DNA of 7,577 nucleotides, from contig JARIEH010000258.1 in NCBI GenBank assembly GCA_029256865.1, forward strand, positions 1-7,577. Reading direction: 5' to 3'. The stretch is from Psychrobacter sp. GTDB taxonomy: Bacteria > Pseudomonadota > Gammaproteobacteria > Pseudomonadales > Moraxellaceae. The position numbers and the translations under genes are program-made. Position 1 is the stretch's first letter. The number at the start of each line of letters is the position of its first letter. Shown here piece after piece: positions 1 through 6,586 of the stretch. Under the pieces are notes generated by a model that saw nothing but the letters and a program-made list of their open reading frames with translations, ran no database searches and was not told the origin of the DNA.

Positions 1-18
1 GATAAAGTAACAGAAAAT

Positions 19-103
19 GGGGATGTGGCGGAATTGGTAGACGCACCAGATTTAGGTTCTGGCGCCGAAAGGTGTGAGAGTTCGAGTCTCTCCATCCCCA
101 CCA
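19..103 (+). tRNA. tRNA-Leu (anticodon UAG), CCA encoded
   Basis: Complete class II tRNA that reads CUA and probably other CUN leucine codons. The 7-bp acceptor stem pairs 19-25 (GGGGATG) with 93-99 (CATCCCC). The discriminator base is A100 and CCA is encoded at 101-103. The anticodon stem CCAGA/TCTGG (46-50 with 58-62) encloses the loop TTTAGGT, with anticodon TAG at 53-55. The long variable arm expected of tRNA-Leu is a short hairpin at 63-74 with a GAAA loop. The T stem GAGAG/CTCTC (76-80 with 88-92) encloses TTCGAGT. The D-arm contains the usual GGTAGACGC sequence. Its promoter would lie left of the window. Confidence 0.97.
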
Positions 104-134
104 TTTTCGGATAGTTCATCTTAGAACAAATATT

Positions 135-160
135 AAAACCCACTATTTAGTGGGTTTTTT
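135..160 (+). terminator. Rho-independent terminator of tRNA-Leu
   Basis: The arms CCCACTA (139-145) and TAGTGGG (148-154) form a tight GC-containing hairpin, extended outward by AAAA/TTTT and followed directly by six T residues (155-160). It lies about 35 nt downstream of the tRNA CCA end on the same strand, so it most likely ends the tRNA transcript. Confidence 0.85.
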
Positions 161-287
161 ATTGTCTAAAATTATAGTAATTACTATACCTAGCTCGTAA
201 TAGAGTCTTCCTGACTCTTTCAAAAAATTCTATATAAGATCTGATTAAATCTTTGCTACTGTCATTCAGTTTTAAAATTATGAAGCC

Positions 288-322
288 TTTAGTGACACCC
301 TATTTTTATAGTTTACACTAAA
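288..322 (+). promoter_or_regulatory. Possible promoter overlapped by a 7-bp inverted repeat
   Basis: TTTAGTG (288-294) and CACTAAA (316-322) are perfect inverted copies 21 nt apart. The left arm overlaps a -35-like GTGACA (292-297, 5 of 6 to consensus). The right arm overlaps a weak -10-like TACACT (314-319). A better -10 match, TATAGT (307-312), lies between the arms but has no good -35. The arrangement would suit an operator over a + strand promoter feeding the hairpin at 378-407. In AT-rich DNA these matches can arise by chance, so this is tentative. Confidence 0.2.
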
Positions 323-375
323 TAATGGACTACATAGCGTGACTGTTCCTCAACCCACTAAACAATTGAAAGCCG

Positions 376-415
376 AAAAGAGCAGCTATAACCTTATAGT
401 CGCTCTTATTTTTTT
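376..415. terminator. Hairpin terminator, best on + strand, possibly bidirectional
   Basis: AAGAGC (378-383) pairs with GCTCTT (402-407). An inner stem, CTATAA (386-391) with TTATAG (394-399), closes on a small loop, with a mismatch and a G-T pair between the two stems. On the + strand it is followed by TATTTTTTT (408-415), a good U-tract, yet the nearest + strand gene is the tRNA, which already has a terminator. On the minus strand the hairpin lies about 30 nt past the lipoprotein stop codon and is followed by TTTT, then C. It could therefore also serve that gene. The rest of 104-435 shows no coding region. Confidence 0.6.
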
Positions 416-435
416 CACTCAGCTTTTACCTATTC

Positions 436-1236
436 TTAAAGACTGTCTAATAGCTGTACTGGAAAAGTGACCACATCAAAAGCCAATGCAAACGGCAATA
501 AAACAAGTTTCTGAGCACCACTTCTCCCACTACCAGAGATTTCATTTTGCGTTGACTCGGTATAGAAACTCACCGTATAAGGTTTTGTCAGCGCTTTATA
601 TTTGGCTTGGATTAAATTTAAGTTACTAACCTGTGGATAGATAGCGCCTTTAATGGGAACACTAAAACAAAATCGCTGAGCATTAATACGCTGATCACTT
701 GCTGAGGTACACTCTTTGCCGCCATTTTGCAAAAAGAACTGATAATCAGAGCGCTCAAACTCATCTTTAAGTTTTGCATAAGACAACTTCATTTGGCCTT
801 GAAAATATCCGTCGTTTTTTGGAGAGTAAAAGCTCATCTCGCTATCGACCTGAATGTTCTTTGGTGTCAGATTGCTCAGTAAACTTACCATCTCCGTCCC
901 ACCTTGAGTAAGTACATAGCTGTTTTTTTCACCTACAATCACCATGGTGCTGTTTGGCATGTTGGCTATGGGCTGTGCGGGACGGCCAAAGGCGACAATT
1001 TGATCTTCAGACAATATTAGCTTAACTGTCTTTGAGCTAACCTGCTTCTGCTTATCACTACTTTCTAATAACGAGCTGGTTGCACAGCCTGAAACTGCGA
1101 TCATCGCAGCTATTGAAGTGCTAATTACAGCTGACTTCACAAATGGCAACGAGGTAAAGTGTTTGGTATTCTTTACCTTAAAAATCTCATTATTTGCTTT
1201 GTTAGTATCAGCAACTTTATTGCTACCTTTGTGCAT
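436..1236 (-). CDS. Predicted lipoprotein of unknown function
   Basis: A 266-residue protein, not assigned to a family with confidence. A hydrophobic segment (about residues 31-50) ends in the lipobox VSGC, with Cys51 as the predicted lipidated residue, so the protein is probably exported and membrane-anchored. Cys176 and Cys190 could form a disulfide in the periplasm. The C-terminus is hydrophobic (about 240-263, LPFALAFDVVTFPVQ) and recalls the P-x-A-x-x-x-D-x-x-x-x-P ending of YceK-type small lipoproteins, but this protein is much longer. The ATG at 1236 was chosen because AAGGAAGG sits 6 nt upstream. An in-frame TTG at 1281 would add 15 residues but lacks a comparable ribosome site. The n-region of about 30 residues is unusually long. 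A GTG at 1140 would give a textbook 19-residue signal peptide but has no visible ribosome site. The stop is TAA. It lies downstream of the DUF3141 gene's terminator, so it is probably transcribed separately. Confidence 0.75.
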   Translation of the reverse strand: MHKGSNKVADTNKANNEIFKVKNTKHFTSLPFVKSAVISTSIAAMIAVSGCATSSLLESSDKQKQVSSKTVKLILSEDQIVAFGRPAQPIANMPNSTMVIVGEKNSYVLTQGGTEMVSLLSNLTPKNIQVDSEMSFYSPKNDGYFQGQMKLSYAKLKDEFERSDYQFFLQNGGKECTSASDQRINAQRFCFSVPIKGAIYPQVSNLNLIQAKYKALTKPYTVSFYTESTQNEISGSGRSGAQKLVLLPFALAFDVVTFPVQLLDSL

Positions 1237-1242
1237 GATTCG

Positions 1243-1250
1243 CCTTCCTT
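1243..1250 (-). promoter_or_regulatory. Strong ribosome binding site that sets the lipoprotein start
   Basis: On the minus strand this reads AAGGAAGG, 6 nt before the ATG at 1236. This near-ideal Shine-Dalgarno match favours that ATG over the upstream in-frame TTG at 1281. Confidence 0.75.
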
Positions 1251-1343
1251 GTTTATAGTATTTGATAGATCTCTTCGCCAATCTCTAAAAGTATCTTAGA
1301 TTAAGCAAGCGTTATTTCCTTCATCATTGCCGTTTAACAGTTG

Positions 1344-1369
1344 TTACGTCATTTATAATGATAACGTAA
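1344..1369. repeat. 26-bp imperfect palindrome upstream of the lipoprotein gene
   Basis: TTACGT (1344-1349) and ACGTAA (1364-1369) are perfect inverted copies. Inside them TCATT (1349-1353) and AATGA (1357-1361) also pair around TAT. The element lies about 108 bp upstream of the lipoprotein start, in the space between that gene and the DUF3141 terminator. It could be an operator, since no protein-coding feature explains it. No convincing -35/-10 pair was found nearby on the minus strand. Confidence 0.35.
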
Positions 1370-1418
1370 TTGTATAGGAGTTATGCCTTTCTTTATCTTT
1401 TACAAAAATCATTAGGTA

Positions 1419-1450
1419 TAAAAAAACCTCAAGTAAAGTAATACTTGAGG
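1419..1450 (-). terminator. Rho-independent terminator of the DUF3141 gene
   Basis: A perfect 9-bp stem, CCTCAAGTA (1427-1435) with TACTTGAGG (1442-1450), has a 6-nt loop. Seven A residues at 1420-1426 on the + strand form the U-tract on the minus strand. It lies about 62 nt past the TAG stop of the DUF3141 gene and separates it from the lipoprotein gene. Confidence 0.9.
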
Positions 1451-1512
1451 CGAAACCTACTTAAATATTCAAAAACATTTAGGATTGATTTACTTAATTT
1501 ATACAAAACTTT

Positions 1513-4038
1513 CTATTTTATATCAGCATCCGTCAAATCTAACGCGGCTTCGATACGATTTTTAACAGACAAAATAGCAGGATCTTTCTTTACTAGCTTA
1601 TCACCGACCACATAGCGAACCAACTTAAGAGCCTCAATACGCTCGGCTTTGTTTTTTAACAGTTTGCTCAGTGATGTGATCGACTCATCTTCCGCAAAAC
1701 GAACGATTAGCGTCTGAGTATGTATCATAGCCGACAAATCAGCTTGCAACATATGCGTAAAGGGTTCTTGCTCAGTCAGAACTTCCGTAAAACGCATCAG
1801 TTGGTTACGATCTATATTATTGTCAGCGACAATATTACTCAAGATAAGCATACGCACAACCGCTTCGTTAAAACCACCTTTAGCCATTCTAGTCAGCGCT
1901 TCATCTACCTTTGGCAATTCATGCAAAGAGTCTCTATTTAAAAGACGACGTGAACCTACTTGCTCACCGTATTGACGGAACCAAGGCATTGACCAAATAC
2001 GGAAAAACACACTCTCCGTGTACCTACCATGCCAATCTCGCCAGAAATCAAGGGTCATTCTCGTACTATCCATGAACATTTTTTCTACTTGCAAGAAAAG
2101 GTTATCCTGCTGCAAAGATTCAATGGCTGGTAGTTTGACTCTGCCATAAAAGTCCGAAGGATCATATGATTCTTTGTTGGTCTGTACGGGAACAAAATTC
2201 TCACTTTGATTTTTTTCAATAGTACCAGTGATCACTTGACTTAAATTACTGGCAGCAACTGCTAGTGGGTTTTTGCTACTCCATATACTTCTTTGCAGTC
2301 TCAGTGGATGCATAGTACGAAGATACTGAGCAGAAGTTTCATTGCTCATGGCTTTCACCAATGGACGCAAGTTATGCTCATACGCTTGAGTTTGAGACAT
2401 AGAATAGCGATGCACTGCTTTAAAGGGCTCTTCGTCCGTGCGATACTTTCCTATCGCTTGGCTTAAGTCTTCAAAAGTACGACGCTCCAAATTCACTGAG
2501 AAAGTTTTTTCTTCGCCAGTACCTTCAAAGCTAGCAATATCTAACTCATAGAGACCTGGTGGTAAAACTTCAATCATATCCATGATGGATGCAATGCCAG
2601 TATGCTCATTATTAGCAATTTTTGAGCTGACAAAAATTCCCAAATGACCGACTTGTTCATGAATCATATAGATGATGCGTTGACCACACACCTCTACGTC
2701 TTTTTCATCACTATAGGCATCCAAGATCCATGACAATGCCTGTTGGGGCGGAGTGATATCATCACCACGCGAGGCAAAGGCGATAATCGGCGCCTTGACA
2801 TTACGCAAATCAATATTCACCCCTTTTTCTAGCTGTCCTGTATTGCGAGCCAGACGATTACCAATGAAGATATTTTCTACAATCCACTGGATTTCCTTAT
2901 CATTCATTAAGAAAAACCCACCCCACCAGCGCTCAAAATCAAGAAAACGCTGACGGTTAGCCTGTGGGTTTTTGTATAAATCGTAATATTTACCTACATA
3001 ATTTCGATAGGGTGTCATCTGTTCAAAGTTATGGACAAGCGCTGCCCCATCAAACACGCCATTATTCATATCAGCACTGAGCATGGATAACCAAGTACCA
3101 CCGTTGACACCTGCTTTATAACGCATTGGGTTAACGCCAACCTCTCCGCTCCACGCTGATACAGGCGCACCATTCAGGACGATAGGGCCTTTGATGTCTG
3201 GATTGGTTGCCGCTAAAATAAGTGCTGCCCAGCCACCCTGACAGTTACCAATGATGACAGGAGCATCTGAACGTGGATGTATTTTCTCTACCTCGCGGAC
3301 GAACTTTCCTTCCGCATAAGTAACGTCAGCAATGGTTTGAGACGGCTCTGGAAGACGCTTAAACGCCACAAAGTATACAGGGTGGCCCCGATTAAGGGCA
3401 ACACCGACCTGACTTTCATGTTTGAAGCCACCAATCCCAGCACCATGCCCAGCTCTAGGATCGATAATAATATAAGGACGCTTATTATCGTTAGTAACGA
3501 TACCTGCAGGCGGTACTATTCTTAGCAATACATAGTTACATGGACGTTCAAACTGACTTGCATCCATGATAACGTCATAATCATAATCTAAAACAGGTGG
3601 ACAGCCAGCAAGCTCATGCTCAAGAAAAACATCACCGCGCTCTTTAAGCACCTCAACTGTTTGCAACAAGCGCTTACTACTATCAGTACTATAGCTAAGC
3701 CATTCTTGCCATAATCTGTCAGGTGTATAGGCCTTCTTAAAACTCTTTGTCAGGTTCTGAGTATTTTGCTTCAGCGTTTGTACGTTTTCTTTTATTTGTT
3801 GATGATTTTGCTGTAGGTGCCTTGAAGTGACATCTATTAGCAAACTGTTACTTTCTAATTTATAACGATTTCGCAGATTATATTGATCAATATTACTTTC
3901 TCTCTTGTAAAATTGATGCTTCAGCATATCTTGAAAATTTGGTATTGAGCTTGTGGCTCTATGATGTGGGTTTTTACGACTTAACCATACTTCGGCTTTG
4001 TCTGGATGTTCAATGTTGTCTTCGATGATATCTGACAT
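1513..4038 (-). CDS. DUF3141 alpha/beta-hydrolase, PHA synthase-like, with TerB-like C-terminus
   Basis: An 841-residue cytosolic protein that I recognise as DUF3141. The helical N-terminal ~150 residues are followed by an alpha/beta-hydrolase core whose order matches PhaC. RPYIIIDPRAGHGAG (about 187-201) corresponds to PhaC RPLLIIPPW, and NRGHPVYFVAF to DEGHSVFVISW. The nucleophile box is GNCQGG (Cys266), the acid is in RGDDITPP (Asp426), and the histidine is in GHLGIF (His465). This is the same Cys-Asp-His set as PHA synthases, so thioester chemistry is possible, but the substrate is unknown. From about residue 708 the protein is helical and resembles TerB (VADNNID, then a second helical half ending in AALDL). 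The ATG at 4038 was chosen because GGA lies 7 nt upstream. An in-frame ATG at 4089 adds 17 residues but has no ribosome site. The stop is TAG. It lies directly downstream of phaC on the same strand, separated by a repeat element. A PHA-related role is inferred from homology and position only. Confidence 0.88.
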   Translation of the reverse strand: MSDIIEDNIEHPDKAEVWLSRKNPHHRATSSIPNFQDMLKHQFYKRESNIDQYNLRNRYKLESNSLLIDVTSRHLQQNHQQIKENVQTLKQNTQNLTKSFKKAYTPDRLWQEWLSYSTDSSKRLLQTVEVLKERGDVFLEHELAGCPPVLDYDYDVIMDASQFERPCNYVLLRIVPPAGIVTNDNKRPYIIIDPRAGHGAGIGGFKHESQVGVALNRGHPVYFVAFKRLPEPSQTIADVTYAEGKFVREVEKIHPRSDAPVIIGNCQGGWAALILAATNPDIKGPIVLNGAPVSAWSGEVGVNPMRYKAGVNGGTWLSMLSADMNNGVFDGAALVHNFEQMTPYRNYVGKYYDLYKNPQANRQRFLDFERWWGGFFLMNDKEIQWIVENIFIGNRLARNTGQLEKGVNIDLRNVKAPIIAFASRGDDITPPQQALSWILDAYSDEKDVEVCGQRIIYMIHEQVGHLGIFVSSKIANNEHTGIASIMDMIEVLPPGLYELDIASFEGTGEEKTFSVNLERRTFEDLSQAIGKYRTDEEPFKAVHRYSMSQTQAYEHNLRPLVKAMSNETSAQYLRTMHPLRLQRSIWSSKNPLAVAASNLSQVITGTIEKNQSENFVPVQTNKESYDPSDFYGRVKLPAIESLQQDNLFLQVEKMFMDSTRMTLDFWRDWHGRYTESVFFRIWSMPWFRQYGEQVGSRRLLNRDSLHELPKVDEALTRMAKGGFNEAVVRMLILSNIVADNNIDRNQLMRFTEVLTEQEPFTHMLQADLSAMIHTQTLIVRFAEDESITSLSKLLKNKAERIEALKLVRYVVGDKLVKKDPAILSVKNRIEAALDLTDADIK

Positions 4039-4101
4039 AGGTTTTTCCAGTATTAATTTGAGGATAGAATTTTTATGTACATCGTACATTTCATTAGGGG
4101 C

Positions 4102-4107
4102 TGTATA
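4102..4107 (-). promoter_or_regulatory. Weak -10-like box before the DUF3141 gene
   Basis: On the minus strand this reads TATACA. Transcription from it would start near 4095, leaving a leader of roughly 57 nt before the ATG at 4038 and too little room for the ATG at 4089. No good -35 hexamer lies 16-19 nt upstream. Apart from this box and the 107-bp element at 4147-4253, I see only CTGTGGCACAG, a small palindrome near 4117-4127, between the two genes. Confidence 0.2.
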
Positions 4108-4146
4108 GATTTTGACTGTGGCACAGACACTGTCGTTTTTGAACTC

Positions 4147-4253
4147 TATGGTCTAATCACTATAGTCTCGTTACAGCGTCAACTTTGCTTAGCCTATGGA
4201 TATATGGCTTGCACTCCGTTTCTTTGTCTCGATACTATAGTGGATTGACTATA
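4147..4253. mobile_element. MITE-like 107-bp element with 24-nt terminal inverted repeats
   Basis: The left end (4147-4170) and the reverse complement of the right end (4230-4253) align over 24 positions with two mismatches and two single-base gaps: TAT(G/A)GTC, AATC, ACTATAGT, (C/A)TCG. The 8-bp palindrome ACTATAGT occurs in both ends. The interior carries a smaller imperfect hairpin, AGCC with GGCT around 4190-4208, and no ORF. Size, paired ends and intergenic position fit a miniature inverted-repeat element or a genome-wide intergenic repeat. No clear target-site duplication was identified. It begins 27 nt beyond the phaC stop, so as RNA it could also act as a stem-loop at the phaC 3' end, where I find no ordinary terminator. 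Confidence 0.55.
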
Positions 4254-4280
4254 TATAACCCTGTTGAATATCAGGAAAAG

Positions 4281-6422
4281 CTAGAGACTGACTGCGCGTA
4301 ATGCCTCTTCTGCCCTGACATGTACATACTCTCCTGGAGCGTCGCACAGTACCTGCCATTCTTTACCTTTATAATCACTACCAGGTTGTCGGGCTTCTAC
4401 TTTGTCTGCCGTGTAGTTATTGATCCATTCTTGCCAATGAAGCCACCAACTCCTATCTTGTTTTTCTGCTTTGGCATACCATTCATCAGGGTCTGCGCCA
4501 TACTCATCATGAGCATAAAAACCATATTTACCTGTTGGCGGATTGATAATGCCAGCTATATGTCCTGATTCACCGAGTACAAATGTCACATCACCACCAA
4601 GTACTTGTGTCGCCTGGTAGCTACCCTTCCATTTGGCAATATGATCTTGCAATGCTGCTACGACATAGGTGGGCGTAGTGACTTTTGACAAATCGATCTT
4701 CACACCATCAAATTCTAGCGCACCCTTTTCAATCATTTTGTTTTCTAGATATAATTTGCGCAATACAAAGCTGTGCAATGCTGCAGTGACGTTGGTGGCA
4801 TCGGAGTTCCAATACAACAGGTCAAAAGGCATTGGTCGCTCACCTTTTAAGTAGTTTTGTACGTAATAATTCCAATAAAGGCTATTTTCACGTAACAGAC
4901 TAAAGGCAACGCCCATTATACGCCCGTCAAGGACACCTTGTTCTTCTTCTTCCTTTTCGAGAGCGCTGACAATACGCTCATCAATAAACACCCCTAAATC
5001 ACCAGGGTCACTAAAATCAAATATTGTGGCCCAGAAAGTAGCACTGGCAATTCTATCTGACTGCTTATTCTCAGTTAACCAAGATAGGGTCAACGCCAGC
5101 AACATACCACCAATGCAATAACCGATGACATTGGCATCTGGCTCACCAGTAATATCTTTAATGACGTCTAAGGCAGTCAGTAAACCTTCATGCATATAGG
5201 TTTCCATACCGACGTCTTTATAGGCACGAGTTGGGTTGGCCCATGATATAACAAATACACTGTGACCTTCATCTAACGCCCAACGAATATAAGAGTTCTC
5301 TTCTTTTAAATCCATGATATAAAACTTATTAATCCATGGCGGTATAATCAACAGAGGACGTTTATTGACCTTGGCGGTAGTCGGAGTATATTGTATCAAC
5401 TCAAACATACGGTTTCGAAACACCACTTTACCAGGGGTTGTAGCGATATTTTCCCCAAGCTTAAAAGCATCATCATCAGTCATACGAATACTAAGCATTT
5501 GAGAGCTTTTTTCCATGTCTTCTGTTAGCTGCTTCAAACCTCTTACTAGGTTTTGTCCCCCTGATTCCCTAGTTAGTCGTAATACCTCTGGATTACTCCA
5601 TAAAAAGTTACTCGGAGCGACCGCATTCAACCATTGACGAGTAAAAAAAGACAAGCGTTGACGTGTCTTTTCATCAATACCTTCAGTATTATCTATAGTT
5701 TCCATCATATTATTGACGGTGAGCAAGTAGCTTTGTTTAATAAAGTCAAAATAGGGATTGTTCGACCAGTCTTCATCTGTAAAGCGCCTGTCCCCTTTCT
5801 CGGGAGTGACAAGAGGCTCAGTTTGGTTACCTAACGCATTCATTAGCGTGTTTTGAGACAATTGAAACTGCTGTTGCCACAAGTTCATTTGCTGCTCTAG
5901 CAACACAGTGGGGCTTTTGTCTGTTACACCAGTGGTGAAGTTCTGCCATCCATCTACAAGATTTAACATAAGTGATTGATTCACATTACTATCTTGACCG
6001 ACACGTTTTAACGTTTCGTTAAAAAATTTTTGGGTTAATTCGTTAACCCCACTCATGTCGTTTTCAGTACTTTGGCTGGTTTGATTTTTTTTAGTTTGCT
6101 GGTTTGATTTTTGAGTTTCAGAGGTTTCAGTCGCTTTGGGCGTCATGAATTGACTAAAATTATTGACTGTGTCTTGCCATAACTTCATATTTGCTTCAAT
6201 CGGATTTGAAGCTTGACTGGATGGATTAGAAAAATTCTGGTTCAGTTGACTTATTTGATTCAACTGATTTAGATACTGTTGACTGAGGGCGTTAAAGTCA
6301 AAAAGGTTATTAGTATTGTCTTGATTACGTTGATCATTTGATTCGCTTGATGAATTTTTTGCTTGATCATCGGATTGTCGACTATCCTTATCAAATTGCT
6401 TGTTATCCATATCTGTACCCAT
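4281..6422 (-). CDS. phaC: Class I poly(3-hydroxyalkanoate) synthase
   Basis: Polymerises (R)-3-hydroxyacyl-CoA into PHA at the granule surface, releasing CoA. Of 713 residues, about 205-713 are a standard class I synthase. Landmarks are GDRRFTDEDW (210-219), PPWINKFYI (361-369), SWANP (393-397), the lipase-like box GYCIGG with Cys436, LQDHIAKW with Asp593, and SGHIAGIINPP with His621. The triad is complete. Cys436 sits about 117 positions later than Cys319 of the Cupriavidus necator enzyme because the N-terminus is extended. Residues 1-70 and 95-123 are rich in Q, N, S and D, and a helical stretch appears twice (MKLWQ at 79, MNLWQ at 179). The ATG at 6422 has AGGA only 2 nt away. A second ATG at 6410 would shorten the protein by 4 residues and may be the real start. 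The stop is TAG. It follows the phasin gene in the same direction, behind a hairpin terminator. Class I rather than III is supported by length and the absence of phaE. Confidence 0.97.
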   Translation of the reverse strand: MGTDMDNKQFDKDSRQSDDQAKNSSSESNDQRNQDNTNNLFDFNALSQQYLNQLNQISQLNQNFSNPSSQASNPIEANMKLWQDTVNNFSQFMTPKATETSETQKSNQQTKKNQTSQSTENDMSGVNELTQKFFNETLKRVGQDSNVNQSLMLNLVDGWQNFTTGVTDKSPTVLLEQQMNLWQQQFQLSQNTLMNALGNQTEPLVTPEKGDRRFTDEDWSNNPYFDFIKQSYLLTVNNMMETIDNTEGIDEKTRQRLSFFTRQWLNAVAPSNFLWSNPEVLRLTRESGGQNLVRGLKQLTEDMEKSSQMLSIRMTDDDAFKLGENIATTPGKVVFRNRMFELIQYTPTTAKVNKRPLLIIPPWINKFYIMDLKEENSYIRWALDEGHSVFVISWANPTRAYKDVGMETYMHEGLLTALDVIKDITGEPDANVIGYCIGGMLLALTLSWLTENKQSDRIASATFWATIFDFSDPGDLGVFIDERIVSALEKEEEEQGVLDGRIMGVAFSLLRENSLYWNYYVQNYLKGERPMPFDLLYWNSDATNVTAALHSFVLRKLYLENKMIEKGALEFDGVKIDLSKVTTPTYVVAALQDHIAKWKGSYQATQVLGGDVTFVLGESGHIAGIINPPTGKYGFYAHDEYGADPDEWYAKAEKQDRSWWLHWQEWINNYTADKVEARQPGSDYKGKEWQVLCDAPGEYVHVRAEEALRAVSL

Positions 6423-6428
6423 GTTCCT

Positions 6429-6443
6429 ATCTATAAAATAGAT
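6429..6443. repeat. Small palindrome just before the phaC ribosome site
   Basis: ATCTAT (6429-6434), AAA, ATAGAT (6438-6443) is a perfect 6-bp inverted repeat touching the AGGA that precedes the phaC ATG. On the mRNA it could form a short weak stem next to the ribosome site. On DNA it could be half of an operator. A candidate promoter (TTGCAT, 17 nt, TATTTT on the minus strand) overlaps it, but both hexamers are poor. Confidence 0.25.
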
Positions 6444-6485
6444 CTGGTTTTACGAAAATGCAAGCAAGCTAAAAACCGCTAGCAC

Positions 6486-6524
6486 AATAAAAATAAGGTG
6501 GGAGAAAGTATTCTAACCCACCTT
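6486..6524 (-). terminator. Intrinsic terminator between phasin gene and phaC
   Basis: AAGGTGGG (6495-6502) pairs with CCCACCTT (6517-6524). The stem continues inward as AGAA/TTCT (6503-6506 with 6511-6514) around an AGTA loop, with a two-base bulge. On the minus strand the hairpin is followed by ATTTTTATT, an adequate U-tract. It lies about 108 nt past the phasin stop and about 64 nt before the phaC start, so it should end most phasin transcripts. phaC would depend on read-through or a promoter in 6423-6485. Confidence 0.8.
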
Positions 6525-6586
6525 TTAAACATCATGTAAATAAGTATCATAATTACATAATATTTCGCCGATAACGACCAATATAA

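Noticed and set aside
1251..1286. TTGGCG, 18 nt, TATAAA on the minus strand as a lipoprotein promoter
   Set aside because: Transcription would start inside the ribosome binding site at 1243-1250, leaving no usable leader for the ATG at 1236.
1720..3525. Several + strand frames of 66-82 codons opposite the DUF3141 gene (1720-1941, 2753-2953, 3277-3525)
   Set aside because: All lie antisense inside a gene with clear family motifs, lack ribosome sites and resemble no known protein.
4254..4280. CCTG/CAGG hairpin just after the phaC stop as a terminator
   Set aside because: The stem is only about 4 bp and no U-tract follows on the minus strand.
4320..5834. + strand frames of 61-82 codons opposite phaC (4320-4568, 4669-4854, 5634-5834)
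   Set aside because: Antisense shadows of a gene with an unmistakable PHA synthase sequence.
6534..6558. ATGTAA/TTACAT inverted repeat between the phasin gene and phaC
   Set aside because: Only 6 bp with a 13-nt loop in very AT-rich DNA; not distinguishable from chance.
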